In this document: positions 35,863 through 47,100 of the stretch, in pieces
Numbering within the stretch: the stretch's first letter is position 1
How the letters are laid out: each line of letters begins with the position of its first letter
Assembly (NCBI RefSeq): GCF_038443705.2
Contig: NZ_CP151767.2
Span: 1,674,001 to 1,738,000, forward strand
Length of the DNA: 64,000 nt
Reading direction: 5' to 3'
From: Yoonia sp. SS1-5
GTDB taxonomy: Bacteria; Pseudomonadota; Alphaproteobacteria; Rhodobacterales; Rhodobacteraceae
Translations under genes and position numbers: made by a program
Notes under the pieces: generated by a model
Databases searched by the model: none
The model's input: the letters and a program-made list of their open reading frames with translations, nothing else
Told to the model about the DNA's origin: nothing

Positions 35863-37439
35863 CGCCGCACCCGGCGTTTCGGTCCGCCAGCGCCTGCGGC
35901 GACCATATCCGGCGCGATATCAGGTTCCGCATGTTGTCCGGGCATGCCACGGGGTTTGCGCACAATCAGACCATTTGATGCGGGCGTCGCTGCTGGTGTT
36001 GCGGTTTCAACATCGCGCGGTACATCGGCCGCGGGCGTCCCTTCCCTGACCGCGATAAAGCGCCCGACCAGCGCGCCCGCGATCAACCATGTGAACGGGC
36101 GCATGCCCGAATTGGGCAGCATGTCGATCATGTTTGCGGTCAGCACAATCGCCAGACCGGCGGTGGCGACGGACACATCCAGCCTGCGCGCGTGAAGTGC
36201 AAACAACACAAGGGGTACGGTCAACAACCCAAACTGGGCAAGATAACCGACCCAGCCCGCCGTACCGATAATAATGATCCAGATCCCATCCGTGACGCTG
36301 GTCATCTCGCCGGTCACGCTGTCGTAGATTTGATTGCGCCCCCAGCTGCCCCAACCCAAAAGCGGACGTTCGTTCGCCTTGGCCAGCAGCGTGTCTTCGT
36401 TATCCAGTCGGAATTCCAGCGATTGGGCCCGATCCTCGCTGTATTGCAGGGCGATTTCGTGGATTTCATCCGTTGGAATATAGCCCGCACCGCGCAGAAC
36501 CGGATAGAGCAGTACGACAACCGCCATCACCGCGGCGACCAAAAGCTGTGTCCGCACCCGTGTGAACAGCACCACAGGCAACAGCAGAACCGCGATTACA
36601 AAGGCGCCGACACTTTTGAACATGTAAAGCGACATCAGCAGCCAAATCGTGCAGAACGCCCAAAAAAAGGAACTCTCACCAACTGATTTCGCGTGCCGCC
36701 ACATTGCCGCAGCCGACAGGATTGCCAGGGTCATGAAGATACCCAGGATCAAGCCGTGGCTGAGAAAAACCAACGGCCGAAAGCCCCCGGCCCGAATGTG
36801 CTGCAAGAAGGAATGCGGGAAAAACCCGTAGAACATCCGGTTCAGCTGCGGGCTCATCCGGACCTCGTAAAAGCCCAAAACCGTATATGCCATCAGCGAT
36901 AGAACCAGAACCCGCAGGATGACGACATGGCTTTCCGGGGTCGTCAAAAACCGTCGGCCCACAAAAAACGGCAATAGCACAAACGCCTTGCCGCCGATCA
37001 TCGACAGCGCGTCATAGACACGAAGCCCGGGGATGTAGGTGGGCCCTGCAAAGATCGGGTCGCTGTTATTCATGACCGTCATCAGCGGGGTGATAATCAC
37101 AATCGCCAGCATGATATTGGTGACCAGCCGCATCTTTGACTTTCGGGCCGGTGGCGCAGACGGTGCCACTGGCACACCGGACGCATTGGCCGCCCATTGC
37201 CGGGCTTGTTCTGCCTCGCGCAGTTTGACGAAGGCCATGATCGCGACCATGAGCGACGTCAGCTCGTATTTCGAGATTGTCGGCAATGCGGGCAGATCAA
37301 TCTCGACCCGTAGCGGCAACATCAAAAAGCCCACGAGCATCGACCAGACGATGGCAGGCACCAGATCCAGCTTGCGGAAAATCAGGAACACCACAAGCGG
37401 CCAGGAAAAGAAAACAAGATACGCAATAATACTCGGCAT
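35859..37439 (-). CDS. O-antigen ligase/Wzy-like polysaccharide polymerase
   Basis: 526 aa with about ten to twelve predicted transmembrane helices and a large periplasmic loop containing ERPLLGWGSWGRNQIY, the region typical of the Wzy_C/O-antigen ligase family. It resembles the O-glycosylation ligase/polymerase type found in exosortase A loci. The C-terminal 60 residues are a polar Pro/Ala/Arg tail in the cytoplasm. It would polymerise lipid-linked repeat units or transfer glycan to an acceptor in the periplasm. Transcribed divergently from the GT2 gene at 37634. Confidence 0.85.
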   Translation of the reverse strand: MPSIIAYLVFFSWPLVVFLIFRKLDLVPAIVWSMLVGFLMLPLRVEIDLPALPTISKYELTSLMVAIMAFVKLREAEQARQWAANASGVPVAPSAPPARKSKMRLVTNIMLAIVIITPLMTVMNNSDPIFAGPTYIPGLRVYDALSMIGGKAFVLLPFFVGRRFLTTPESHVVILRVLVLSLMAYTVLGFYEVRMSPQLNRMFYGFFPHSFLQHIRAGGFRPLVFLSHGLILGIFMTLAILSAAAMWRHAKSVGESSFFWAFCTIWLLMSLYMFKSVGAFVIAVLLLPVVLFTRVRTQLLVAAVMAVVVLLYPVLRGAGYIPTDEIHEIALQYSEDRAQSLEFRLDNEDTLLAKANERPLLGWGSWGRNQIYDSVTGEMTSVTDGIWIIIIGTAGWVGYLAQFGLLTVPLVLFALHARRLDVSVATAGLAIVLTANMIDMLPNSGMRPFTWLIAGALVGRFIAVREGTPAADVPRDVETATPAATPASNGLIVRKPRGMPGQHAEPDIAPDMVAAGAGGPKRRVRR

Positions 37440-37633
37440 GCGATCTTAAACCATTTTTGGGCCGATTCTGGCTAGTAAAAAGGCCGTATATTTGGCAATC
37501 GCAGCGTGGTTGTTGCCGCATTTGCAAAGAATTCGCTGCGTTTGCGAAAAAGCCGTTCTGCAATTGCATCACTTGCCGGGACAAGTGCCTGCGCGTGTTG
37601 GTTTGCGGTCAATTAATGAGTAAGGACCTTGCG

Positions 37634-38617
37634 ATGAGTAATATGTTGGCAAATTACGGTGTTGTGGCCATCGGGCGCAATGAAGGCGACCGGTTGGTCC
37701 GCTGCCTGAATTCGATCGCGGGCGGCGATGTCCCGGTTGTGTATGTCGATTCCGGATCGACCGATAACAGTGTGTCCTTCGCCAAAGGTCTTGGCGTTGA
37801 GATTGTTGATCTGGATATGTCAGTGCCCTTCACGGCAGCGCGTGCGCGCAATGCGGGGTATCAGGCGCTTGTCGCCAGTCATCCAACGCTTGAATATGTC
37901 CAATTCGTGGATGGGGATTGCGAGGTCGAGGCTGATTGGCTTGCCAAGGCTGCCGACACGCTGACCGCGGATCCGAAACTGGGGGTGATCACCGGCTGGC
38001 GGTCTGAAATCAAACCCAATGACAGTGTCTACAACGCGATCTGTGATGACGAATGGCATGCGCCCGCCGGACCGATCACCGCCTGTGGCGGCGACATGAT
38101 GGTCCGCCGCACCGCCTATGATGAGGTCGGTGGCTTTGAAGATACCGTGATCGCAGCCGAAGATGACGAGTTTTGCATTCGCATTGGTCAGGCCGGTTGG
38201 ACATTGCGGCGGTTGCCCCTGTCGATGACCCGGCATGATGCCGCAATCCGCAGTTTCACCCAGTGGTGGCGGCGGGCGACCCGGGCGGGCCATGGATTTG
38301 CACAGGTGGGCGACATGCATGCGGGCTACTTTGCCGCACCCCGCCGCCGGGTGTTGCTCTACGCCGGTGTCATACCGGCGATCTTCTTGATTGGGCTGGT
38401 GTTTTGGTGGCCGATGGCCCTTGGGGCGCTGGCGATTTACGCGGCCTCTTATGTCAAAACGGCCCGCGACCTGATGCGATCAGGAAAATCCAGAAATCAG
38501 GCCTTGCACCATGCGGTGTTCATGGTGATATCCAAGTTTCCCAACATGATTGGGTTTGTGCAGTATTACCTGCGCAAGAGGCGTGGCGCTGCCATGCAGA
38601 TTATCGAGTATAAGTGA
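37634..38617 (+). CDS. Glycosyltransferase family 2, membrane-associated
   Basis: 327 aa from ATG 37634, chosen for AAGGA 7 bases upstream (ATG 37616 is also in frame). GT-A motifs: VVAIGRNEGDRLVRCL, YVDSGSTDNSV, and the DxD-like FVDGDCEVE; a catalytic ED pair lies in AAEDDEFCIRIG. A C-terminal membrane segment pair (around PAIFLIGLVFWWPMALGAL) keeps it at the inner membrane. It begins a run with the MocA-SDR fusion gene 21 bp downstream. Confidence 0.9.
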   Translation: MSNMLANYGVVAIGRNEGDRLVRCLNSIAGGDVPVVYVDSGSTDNSVSFAKGLGVEIVDLDMSVPFTAARARNAGYQALVASHPTLEYVQFVDGDCEVEADWLAKAADTLTADPKLGVITGWRSEIKPNDSVYNAICDDEWHAPAGPITACGGDMMVRRTAYDEVGGFEDTVIAAEDDEFCIRIGQAGWTLRRLPLSMTRHDAAIRSFTQWWRRATRAGHGFAQVGDMHAGYFAAPRRRVLLYAGVIPAIFLIGLVFWWPMALGALAIYAASYVKTARDLMRSGKSRNQALHHAVFMVISKFPNMIGFVQYYLRKRRGAAMQIIEYK

Positions 38618-38638
38618 TTTAAGTTCAGGACTTTGAAA

Positions 38639-40747
38639 ATGACCCAGAAAGAAATGCGTGTTGGCCTGATCGGGGCCGGATATATCGCGTCCCGCCATGC
38701 CTCTGCCGTTGAACTGAACAAACAGGGCCGGGTCACGGCAGTTTGCGACGTCTCGGAAACAACCGCGCGCGAATTTGCAGGCAGTATCGGGGCGCAGCCC
38801 TATACATCGGTGGATGATATGATCGCTGCCGGCGTTTGCGATATCGTGCATATTCTGACACCACCGCACACCCATGCGCCGCTGGCCATCCAGTGTTTGA
38901 ATGCCGGCCTGCACGTTTTTGTGGAAAAACCCTTTGCCCTTTCAAGGGACGAGGCTGCAGCAATCCTTGCTGCCGAAGAAGCCTCGGCCGGCCAAATTGC
39001 GGTGTGTCACAACTTCCTTGGGCTGCCATCTTATGCCAAGCTGAAAAAGCTGGTCGCCGATGGCAGCATTGGCCGGATCGACACGGTCGAGGTCAACTGG
39101 CGGTTCCCGCTGACCCCATTGCGGTCTGGGCCCTATAATTTGTGGATGCTGCGCGAACCGCAGAACCTCTTGTTTGAAATCGGCCCGCATCTTTTTGCCT
39201 TTGCAACCGATCTGGGCGGCGCATTGACCGATATTCAGGTATCGACCGGCAAGCCTATCACGCTGCCGGGCAATCTGGGGGTCAGGCATCAGACATGGCG
39301 GGTTCTGGCCAAAGCGGGCAGCATTGACGTGGCCATCAACATTTCGCTGGTCGAAGGGGTGGATGACCGTTCCGTCTATGTACGTGGCACCAACGCCGTT
39401 GCCCGACTGGATTATGCGCAAGACACCTTGAACATGCGCTACGAAAACGCGGCCGAGCTGGTCATCAGCCCGCTGTCGCAGCAATTGTCACAGGCCGGAC
39501 AGAATATCAAAAACGGGGCCGTCAATGCGGCCAAGCAGCTGACCTCGCTCAATCGCAAGAACCCTTATGATCTGAGTTTCACCAACACGGTGCAGGCCAT
39601 CTACACCGCACTTTCGGCCAACAAACCGATGGATGCCCGGTTTTCCGGTGATGCAGCGGCCACGGTCGTCAAGAATATCGCAGCCGTGGTGAACAGCGCG
39701 CCTGCGGCGGCCATTGCCGATATTCCAGCGGCCCCGGCGGGCAGTCCGAACCCCACCGTATTGGTCGTTGGCGGCACCGGCTTTATCGGGCGCCACCTGA
39801 CCCGGTCGCTTGTGGCATCCGGTCGCGATGTGCGCGTGCTGTCGCGTGGCGCGGGCGGGCCCTTTTCTGACCTGTCTGACCGGGTTGAAATGTTTGCCGC
39901 ATCGCTGAAAGACGCCGAAAGTCTGGAAAAGGCCATGCAGGGCATCGACGTGGTGTATCATCTGGCCAAGTCCGATAACGCCACTTGGGAAGGATATCTG
40001 GAAAACGATATCGGCGTCACCGAACGGCTCGCCGAGGCCGCGATGAAAGCCGGGGTCAAACGGTTCATCTATACCGGGACCATTGCGTCATACGACATGT
40101 CCGATCCGGCCCAGACCATCACCGAGGCATCCGGGTTCGGCGACGATATCGAATCGCGCAACCTCTATGCCCGCGCCAAGGCGCTGAGCGAAGAGCGGTT
40201 GATGGACATGCACCAGCTGCGCGGTCTGCCACTGGTTATCGCGCGGCCCGGTATTGTCATTGGCGAGGGCGGCCCGCTGCAACACTGGGGCATCGGCAAA
40301 TGGAACGGCGCAGGTGCGGTCCAGCTTTGGGGGAATGGCAAGAACATCCTTCCCTTCGTGCTGATTGACGATGTGTCCGATGCGCTGATCAAGATGATCG
40401 ACCGCGACGATATCCTTGGCAAAGACTATAACCTGATCGGCGAACCGATGATGACAGGCCGCGGTTACTTTGACGCCATTCACCAGTCGATGAATGCACG
40501 ACTGCGGGTCAAAAGCTCGTCTTTCATTGCGCTGCATCTGATTGAAAAGCTGAAATATACGTTGAAAAAGAACGTCTTGCGCAAGCGGAACCTGTCGCAG
40601 ATCTCACTGGCTGACTGGAAATCGCGCGGGCATCTGTCGCCATTCGACAATAGCAAGGCCAAGGCAGATCTGGATTGGCAGCCGGTCCGCGACAAGGATG
40701 AATTCATCCGTCGTGCCATTGTCGAGGCTAATCTTTTCGGGTTCTAA
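38639..40747 (+). CDS. Bifunctional fusion: GFO/IDH/MocA oxidoreductase + NAD-dependent epimerase/dehydratase
   Basis: 702 aa from ATG 38639 (TTG 38633 is in frame). Residues about 5-350 are a MocA-type oxidoreductase (VGLIGAGYIASRHA; the substrate-side HVFVEKPFAL with its Lys). Residues about 372-702 are an extended SDR (VLVVGGTGFIGRHL; active-site YARAK near residue 511). The two are usually separate enzymes of nucleotide-sugar synthesis; fusion suggests consecutive steps, for example oxidation of an NDP-sugar followed by reduction or epimerisation. Substrate unknown. Confidence 0.9.
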   Translation: MTQKEMRVGLIGAGYIASRHASAVELNKQGRVTAVCDVSETTAREFAGSIGAQPYTSVDDMIAAGVCDIVHILTPPHTHAPLAIQCLNAGLHVFVEKPFALSRDEAAAILAAEEASAGQIAVCHNFLGLPSYAKLKKLVADGSIGRIDTVEVNWRFPLTPLRSGPYNLWMLREPQNLLFEIGPHLFAFATDLGGALTDIQVSTGKPITLPGNLGVRHQTWRVLAKAGSIDVAINISLVEGVDDRSVYVRGTNAVARLDYAQDTLNMRYENAAELVISPLSQQLSQAGQNIKNGAVNAAKQLTSLNRKNPYDLSFTNTVQAIYTALSANKPMDARFSGDAAATVVKNIAAVVNSAPAAAIADIPAAPAGSPNPTVLVVGGTGFIGRHLTRSLVASGRDVRVLSRGAGGPFSDLSDRVEMFAASLKDAESLEKAMQGIDVVYHLAKSDNATWEGYLENDIGVTERLAEAAMKAGVKRFIYTGTIASYDMSDPAQTITEASGFGDDIESRNLYARAKALSEERLMDMHQLRGLPLVIARPGIVIGEGGPLQHWGIGKWNGAGAVQLWGNGKNILPFVLIDDVSDALIKMIDRDDILGKDYNLIGEPMMTGRGYFDAIHQSMNARLRVKSSSFIALHLIEKLKYTLKKNVLRKRNLSQISLADWKSRGHLSPFDNSKAKADLDWQPVRDKDEFIRRAIVEANLFGF

Positions 40748-40755
40748 AGCAGTCA

Positions 40756-40782
40756 GGGCCGTCGCTGATTTTGCGACGGCCC
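40756..40782. terminator. Perfect hairpin between convergent genes
   Basis: GGGCCGTCGC and GCGACGGCCC form a perfect 10 bp stem with a 7 nt loop between two convergent stops. No T run follows on either strand; the four T of the loop are internal. Probably a shared transcript end. Confidence 0.6.
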
Positions 40783-40791
40783 AACCTGAAA

Positions 40792-42060
40792 TCAAGCCAG
40801 GTCTTCATCAGGGCGCAACTGCCCGTCCCGGGCCGCACCGCGCAGGACCTGCAGCAGCCAGCCCGCCTCTTTATGAATGTCGTATTGATCGACAACCGTC
40901 CTGCGGCCGACCTGCCCCATGCGCTGGCAAAGTGCGGGGTCTGACAAGAGCTGATCCAGACGTGCGGTCAGCGTCGGCACATCGCCGGGTTGGGTCAAAA
41001 ATCCCGAGACGCCGTCTTCGACCAGTTCGGATATCCCCGCAACCCGCGAGCCGATGACGGGAATGTGGCTGGCCATGGCCTCCATCAGGACGACGGGGAC
41101 ACCTTCGGCAAAGCTTGGCAAAACAAGCATATCCGCCTCTTCCAGCAGGTCGGCAACCTCGGCCTGGGTCTTGTAGCCGGCGAATGTGACCGTTTCGGCA
41201 ACACCTAGTGATTTTGCCTGCGCCTCAAGCGCGCCGCGCGCCACCCCATCGCCTACAATCGTCATCGTTGCGTCAGGATGCTTGTCCTTGATCGCGGCAA
41301 ATGCCTCCAGCAGGAACGGGCCGCCCTTGACCGCATCAAGCCGACCAACAAACAGGATGCGTTTGCCAAAATGATCACGCGGCTTGCGCCCGTAATTGTC
41401 TGGCAGAACGCCGCAATGCACGATGCTGATCTTTGACCAATGGGACTGATCTGAAAACAGCATCAGTTGCGAGCGGCAGAAATGGCTGATGCTGACCACA
41501 TATTTGGCGCGGGCGACCTTTTCATCAATCCGCCAGCGTTCCGGTTCGAAAAAGATCGCCGGGCCATGTTCAGTAAAGCTGAACGGGATGCCGGAAATCT
41601 CGCTGGTCAGCATCGCAACCGTGCCGCTGGAATTGGCAAAGTGGTTGTGCAGATGCACTGCACCTTCGGATTTCAGATGCCGCGCCAAAACGCCCGCTTC
41701 GGCGAAATAGAACATTTGATAAAGCAGTGCCTTCAGGCCGGGTTGCCGTGTGCGAAAGGCAAGCCGCAAGGCGGAAAACCAACGCCCCGGCGCGTTCTTG
41801 AGCGCGCTTAGATGCGCACCGAACAACCGCTGGGGCGCGCGGGCCGCGTCAAGAATACAAAAAGTGTTGGCCTGCTCTTCAAGCTGATCATCGACCACAT
41901 CCTTGGGGTTGGCCCGGCGCACGGTGCAGGTCAGCACCTCGGCCCCATGCGCGCGCAGCGATGCAATCTCGCGCTGGATAAACGTATGCGAGACCTTCGG
42001 ATACTCGCCGGTCAGGTACGCAATCTTGCCATGGGCAGGGATAACAGGGTCGGACATCAT
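40792..42060 (-). CDS. Glycosyltransferase family 4
   Basis: 422 aa, GT-B fold. N-terminal IAYLTGEYPKVSHTFIQREI is typical of the WcaL/exosortase-locus GT4 group. The C-terminal half carries RILFVGRLDAVKGGPFLLEAF and the EX7E region ADMLVLPSFAEGVPVVLMEAMA. It is cytoplasmic or membrane-peripheral and uses an NDP-sugar donor. ATG 42060 or 42057 could be the start. It is downstream of the GT2 gene at 42150 on the same strand. Confidence 0.9.
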   Translation of the reverse strand: MMSDPVIPAHGKIAYLTGEYPKVSHTFIQREIASLRAHGAEVLTCTVRRANPKDVVDDQLEEQANTFCILDAARAPQRLFGAHLSALKNAPGRWFSALRLAFRTRQPGLKALLYQMFYFAEAGVLARHLKSEGAVHLHNHFANSSGTVAMLTSEISGIPFSFTEHGPAIFFEPERWRIDEKVARAKYVVSISHFCRSQLMLFSDQSHWSKISIVHCGVLPDNYGRKPRDHFGKRILFVGRLDAVKGGPFLLEAFAAIKDKHPDATMTIVGDGVARGALEAQAKSLGVAETVTFAGYKTQAEVADLLEEADMLVLPSFAEGVPVVLMEAMASHIPVIGSRVAGISELVEDGVSGFLTQPGDVPTLTARLDQLLSDPALCQRMGQVGRRTVVDQYDIHKEAGWLLQVLRGAARDGQLRPDEDLA

Positions 42061-42149
42061 CAAAATACTCTCGCTTTATAATATCGGCTAAATCCCGCAG
42101 CCGGGCCGGGCTGTCAAAGCAAATCGGCGTGGCAGCGACCGGCTGTGAC

Positions 42150-43010
42150 TTATCGGCCTCGGGTCCATTCCTTGGATTGGCGGCCCATGCGCACCATGAC
42201 ATGCACGCTCATATAGACAGCAAAGGCCATTGGCATCCGCAGGGCCATGGATAACAGATCCTGCTTGCGCAGGCGTGCCTTGCCCTCGTTTTCGATCAAT
42301 CCGGGATATTTCTGGGCAATCTCAGCGACACCAATATCCTGCCGGCGGCGCACCCGGACCAAGTTGCCAAACCCTTCCACCATGGGCCAGATATAGGTCG
42401 CCGGAACCTCAACCCGCTCGGCCGGGGTAAAATTCAACCGGACAAAGGTATCGTCGGAAATGATATCAGGGAAAGCGCCCCAACGGGCGCGACCGGCAGC
42501 GTTGACCGCGAAAAACCCGGCCCCCACAGCGCCGGATTTCACAAAGGGCAGCTGCGTCCAGATGCGCGCATAGGCGCGGGTCACCCAGGTCTGGGCCGGG
42601 GCGACCACCAACGTGCCTGTCGCATAAAGCCCGGCATCATTGCGCAAGACCTGCCGAATTTGGCCAAGCAACTCTGGACTACAGATCACGTCAGCATCCA
42701 GATAGATGCGACAACCGCCCCGGGCCTGCGCGTCTGCCGCATTCAGCGCACCAAGCTTGCCACCATCGGCAAGGTCCAGCACGACAAGCGACCAGCCTTT
42801 ATCGGCAAAGGCCTGCGTCTGTTGCTGTGCAACGTTGACGGTTTGATCCGTACATGCATTCGCGGCGACAATCACCTCGACCGGGCCGGCAGCATCCGAT
42901 TGCGTCAAAAGGGCCGTCAGACAGGCGGTGATCAAAGCCTCCTCATTTCGCGCGGCGATAATAACGGTTATAATGTCGGAAGTATCCGTCTGTGTTTGCA
43001 ACTGGTTCAT
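42150..43010 (-). CDS. Glycosyltransferase family 2
   Basis: 286 aa from ATG 43010, which precedes the GT-A opening IITVIIAARNEEALI; a 15-codon upstream extension with a rare start is less likely. Motifs: IVAANACTDQTV-type nucleotide-binding region and IYLDADVICS. It is followed by a short membrane-proximal C-terminus (ALRMPMAFAVYMSVHVMVRM). Probably co-transcribed with the GT4 gene 89 bp downstream and divergent from the WecB-type gene. Confidence 0.88.
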   Translation of the reverse strand: MNQLQTQTDTSDIITVIIAARNEEALITACLTALLTQSDAAGPVEVIVAANACTDQTVNVAQQQTQAFADKGWSLVVLDLADGGKLGALNAADAQARGGCRIYLDADVICSPELLGQIRQVLRNDAGLYATGTLVVAPAQTWVTRAYARIWTQLPFVKSGAVGAGFFAVNAAGRARWGAFPDIISDDTFVRLNFTPAERVEVPATYIWPMVEGFGNLVRVRRRQDIGVAEIAQKYPGLIENEGKARLRKQDLLSMALRMPMAFAVYMSVHVMVRMGRQSKEWTRGR

Positions 43011-43162
43011 CGTCAAAATCTCAAAAAAATCAGGATCAGTATCCGTCGCGGTCACTTGGGTTGGACAGCACCGCCCTGCTGTGACATGACAATGACGGTT
43101 TTTGCAAACATTAGATGCAAGCAGGCCTGCCCTGCGTGATATTTTAGCCGCCGAGGATACGT

Positions 43163-43921
43163 ATGACCGACAACCCGATTGCCTATGTCAATTTTCCAGA
43201 TCGCGCGGCCCTGCTGGATGATCTGACCACGCGGATGGTGGCGCGCACCGGGTTTACCGTCGCCACGATCAACCTTGACCACATCGTCAAGATGCGCAGC
43301 GATCCGGCGTTCGAGGCGGCATATGGGCGCCACAGCCACATCGTGGCAGACGGCAATCCGATTGTGTGGCTGGCCAAGCTGGCCGGGCGCAAGGTCGATC
43401 TGATCCCCGGATCGGAACTGATTGCCCCACTGGTCGCCATCGCCGCCGACAAAGGCGTGCCCATCGCATTGCTCGGGTCGACCGAGGCGACGCTGGATTT
43501 GACGGCGCGACGCTTGCAGGATCAGCACCCCACATTGAAAATCGTCGCAAAAATCGCCCCGGCCTTTGGTTTTGACCCGCAAGGTGATGCGGCAGCGGCC
43601 GCATTGCGCGAAATCGACCAAAGCGGCGCGGGACTTTGTTTTCTGGCACTTGGTGCGCCCAAGCAGGAAATGCTTGCGATCCGCGGGGCCGATCTTGCCC
43701 CCGGCTGCGGGTTCGTTTCCATCGGCGCGGGCCTTGATTTCATTGCGGGCCATCAAACCCGGGCGCCGGTCTGGGTCCGAAAGCTGGCGCTGGAATGGTT
43801 CTGGCGCATGATGACCAACCCCAAAAGACTGGCCAAGCGGTATGCGCTTTGCGCAGCTGTCCTCCCGGGTCTTGCGCTGGCATCATGGCGAAAACCGCAA
43901 AGCGCGCAGCCAGATACCTGA
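43163..43921 (+). CDS. WecB/TagA/CpsF family glycosyltransferase (GT26)
   Basis: 252 aa, the normal length. Family stretches: TINLDHIVKMRSDPAFEAAY, VADGNPIVWLAKLAG, LCFLALGAPKQEMLAIRG and the C-terminal RAPVWVRKLALEWFWRM. It adds a sugar, often N-acetylmannosamine or glucose-type, to a lipid-linked primer. A GAGGA ribosome binding site precedes the ATG. It leads on toward the PKS gene after a 272 bp gap. Confidence 0.92.
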   Translation: MTDNPIAYVNFPDRAALLDDLTTRMVARTGFTVATINLDHIVKMRSDPAFEAAYGRHSHIVADGNPIVWLAKLAGRKVDLIPGSELIAPLVAIAADKGVPIALLGSTEATLDLTARRLQDQHPTLKIVAKIAPAFGFDPQGDAAAAALREIDQSGAGLCFLALGAPKQEMLAIRGADLAPGCGFVSIGAGLDFIAGHQTRAPVWVRKLALEWFWRMMTNPKRLAKRYALCAAVLPGLALASWRKPQSAQPDT

Positions 43922-44193
43922 TTCGCCTGCGGCCAAATCGGCATGGCAAGTGCGGATCCGGTGACTTGAGCAGAACACCGCAGCAATCGCATGTTTCTGC
44001 CAAGCCACAATTTTGGCATCCGTTAACGGAGAAAAGTGTTAACAGTTCATTAATTTGTGAAAACGGGTTAGAACGGTGCGTGCTGACTCGTCATTTTAAA
44101 GGTCTGGTGTGAGCAGGTTGGTTTGCCTGTCTCAAATTTGCCAAAAGTTAGTTTTAGAACAGGATCGAAGATTCTGTCGGGAAGTATGAAGTA

Positions 44194-47100
44194 ATGAGTA
44201 TGGACGGACGCGAAAACGACATTGCAATTGTCGGGATGGCTGCGCATTTGCCTGGTGCGGATGCGGTGGCGACCTATTGGCAGAACCTGCGCGATGGCAA
44301 ATCCGCAATTCGCAAGCTGGACGAGGCCACGCTGCTTGAAGCGGGCGAAAGCCCTGACCGCATGCGTCATCGCAACTATGTGTCCGCTGCTGCCATGCTT
44401 GACGGGTTCGAAATGTTCGACGCCGATTTCTTTGGCCTATCCCCCAAGGAAGCCGCCATCATGGACCCCCAGCACCGCCAGTTTCTGGAAGTGTCATGGG
44501 AAGCGTTCGAAGATGCAGGCCATCCGCCCGAGACATTTACCGGCCCGATTGGCGTTTTTGCGGGCTGCGGGATGGGCAGCTACTTCTATTTCAATGTCTG
44601 CTCGAACCCTGATCTGGTCCAAAGCACCGGCATGTTCCTGCTGCGTCACACCGGCAACGACAAGGATTTCCTGTCCACCCGGGTCAGCCATGTCTTTGAC
44701 CTCAAGGGGCCGTCGATCAGCATGCAGACGGCGTGTTCAACCTCGCTTGTCGCCGCGCATTATGCCTGTCAGGCGCTGCTGAACGGCGAATGCGACATGG
44801 CGCTGGCCGGTGGGGTCACAATCGAGCTGCCCCACGGGCGCGGCTATATCTTTGAAGATGGTGAAATCCTGTCCCCTGATGGCGAATGCCACGCCTTTGA
44901 TCATCGCGCCGAAGGCACCGTATTCGGGTCGGGCGCGGGCGCGGTCGTCTTGCGCAGACTGGAAGACGCGATTGCCGATGGCGATCACATCTGGGCCGTG
45001 ATCAAGGGATCAGCCGTCAATAACGATGGCTCTGCCAAGGCTGGATATCTGGCCCCCAGCGTGGAAGGTCAGGCCGCCGCGATCGCCGAGGCGCATGCAA
45101 TGGCCGGCGTCACCGCCGACACGATCGACTATATCGAATGCCACGGGACCGGCACCTATCTGGGTGATCCGATTGAAGTTGCCGCCCTGACCAGCGCCTT
45201 TCGCGAAACCACAGATGAGACGCAATTTTGCAAAATCGGCTCGGTCAAAACGAATATCGGCCATCTTGATACAGCCGCAGGGGTCGCAAGCCTCGTCAAG
45301 ACCTCTATGTCGCTGCATCACAAGCAGATCCCGCCCAGCCTGGGCTATGAAGCGCCAAACCCGTCCATTGATTTTGACAACAGCCCGTTCAGCGTGAATG
45401 CCGAGCTCAAGGATTGGACGTCGCATAAGGGACCACGCCGCGCGGGGGTGAATTCGCTGGGTGTTGGTGGCACCAACGCACATGTCATCCTGGAAGAAGC
45501 CCCCGAACGGCCCGCCTCGGACGAATCCGATTGGCCATTTCACATTCTGACGATCTCGGGCCGCTCGAAAGCGGCACTTGATGCCAATAGTGCCGCGCTT
45601 GCCGCGCATTTGCGCGACAATCCCGATATCAACCTCGCCGATGTCGCATTCACCCTCAAAGAGGGCCGCCGCGCCTTTGAAAAGCGGCGTGTCATCGTTG
45701 CTGAAACGGCCGCAGAGGCTGCGGATATCCTGGAAGAGGCCGACCCGCGCCGTGTCTTCTCGCACACGGAACTGTCCAATCCGGACGTGGTTTTCATGTT
45801 CCCCGGCGGTGGCGCGCAATATGTGAACATGGCCCGCGATCTGTACGAGACCGAGCCGGTGTTTCAGGACTGGATGGATCAGGGTCTTGATATCCTGCAA
45901 CCCAAGCTGGATTACGACATTCGCGCCCTCTGGCTGCCCGAGGCGGGGGCCGAGGACGCAGCCGCCAAGGAACTGCAGAAACCATCAGTGCAATTGCCGC
46001 TGATCATGATCACCGAATATGCGCTGGCGCAGCTTTGGATGTCATGGGGCGTGACCCCTGCCGCCTTTGTTGGCCATTCGATGGGCGAAAACACCGCTGC
46101 ATGTCTCGCAGGTGTCATGACCTTTGAGGATTGCATCGGGCTGGTTCATCTGCGTGGGCAATTGTTTGATACTGTCCCCGCCGGTGGCATGATCAGTGTG
46201 CCGCTGTCGCTGGACGATCTGCAGCCTTTCATGGCCGATGATCTGGACGTGGCCAGCGTCAATGCGCCCGGGCTGACCGTGCTGTCGGGCCCGCAAGCGG
46301 CCCTTGACGCGCTGACCACCCGCCTGACGGAAGCTGAGGTTGAAAGCCAGCGGATCCAGATTGATATCGCCGCCCATTCGCGCATGCTGGAACCGATCCT
46401 TGATCGCTTTCAGGCCTATCTCGCATCAATCCAGCTGAATGCACCGCAAATCCCGATCATTTCCAACCGCAGTGGCGTGGAACTGACCGATGCAGAGGCG
46501 ACAGATCCCGCCTATTGGGTTGCCCATCTGCGCAACACGGTGAATTTTGCCGATTGCATCACCACCCTGTCCGAAAAACCCAACCGCATCTATATCGAGG
46601 TGGGCCCCGGCAAGGCCCTGTCATCCCTGACACAGGCCCATGGCGCCGTGCCTGGCCAGCAGGTCATCAGCACCCTGCGCCACCCCAATCAGGACATCGC
46701 CGATGACGCCTATTTCATCAGCGTGTTCGGCCGCTTCTGGGCGCTGGGATATGAACTGGACTGGAGCCAGATCTGGGGCGAGGCCAAGCGTCATCGCCTG
46801 CCATTGCCCACCTACGCCTTTCAGCGAAATCCATATTTCATCGCGCCCGGCACCGCCGAAACCGCACTGGCGCCCGCGTCCTTGCCGATGCGGGTCGAAG
46901 ATGTGTCCGACTGGGCCTATCGCCCGGTCTGGCATAACCGACTGCCGCAGATTGATGTCGCGGTGGACGGCACATTCAGCATCGACGGCGCGCCCGTTGC
47001 CCCCCAAAGCTGGCTGATCTTCATGGATGAGGCCGGCGTTGGCGCCAAGCTGTCTGCCCGTTTGACAGCGCAAGGTCACAGCGTGACCGAAGTGCATGCC

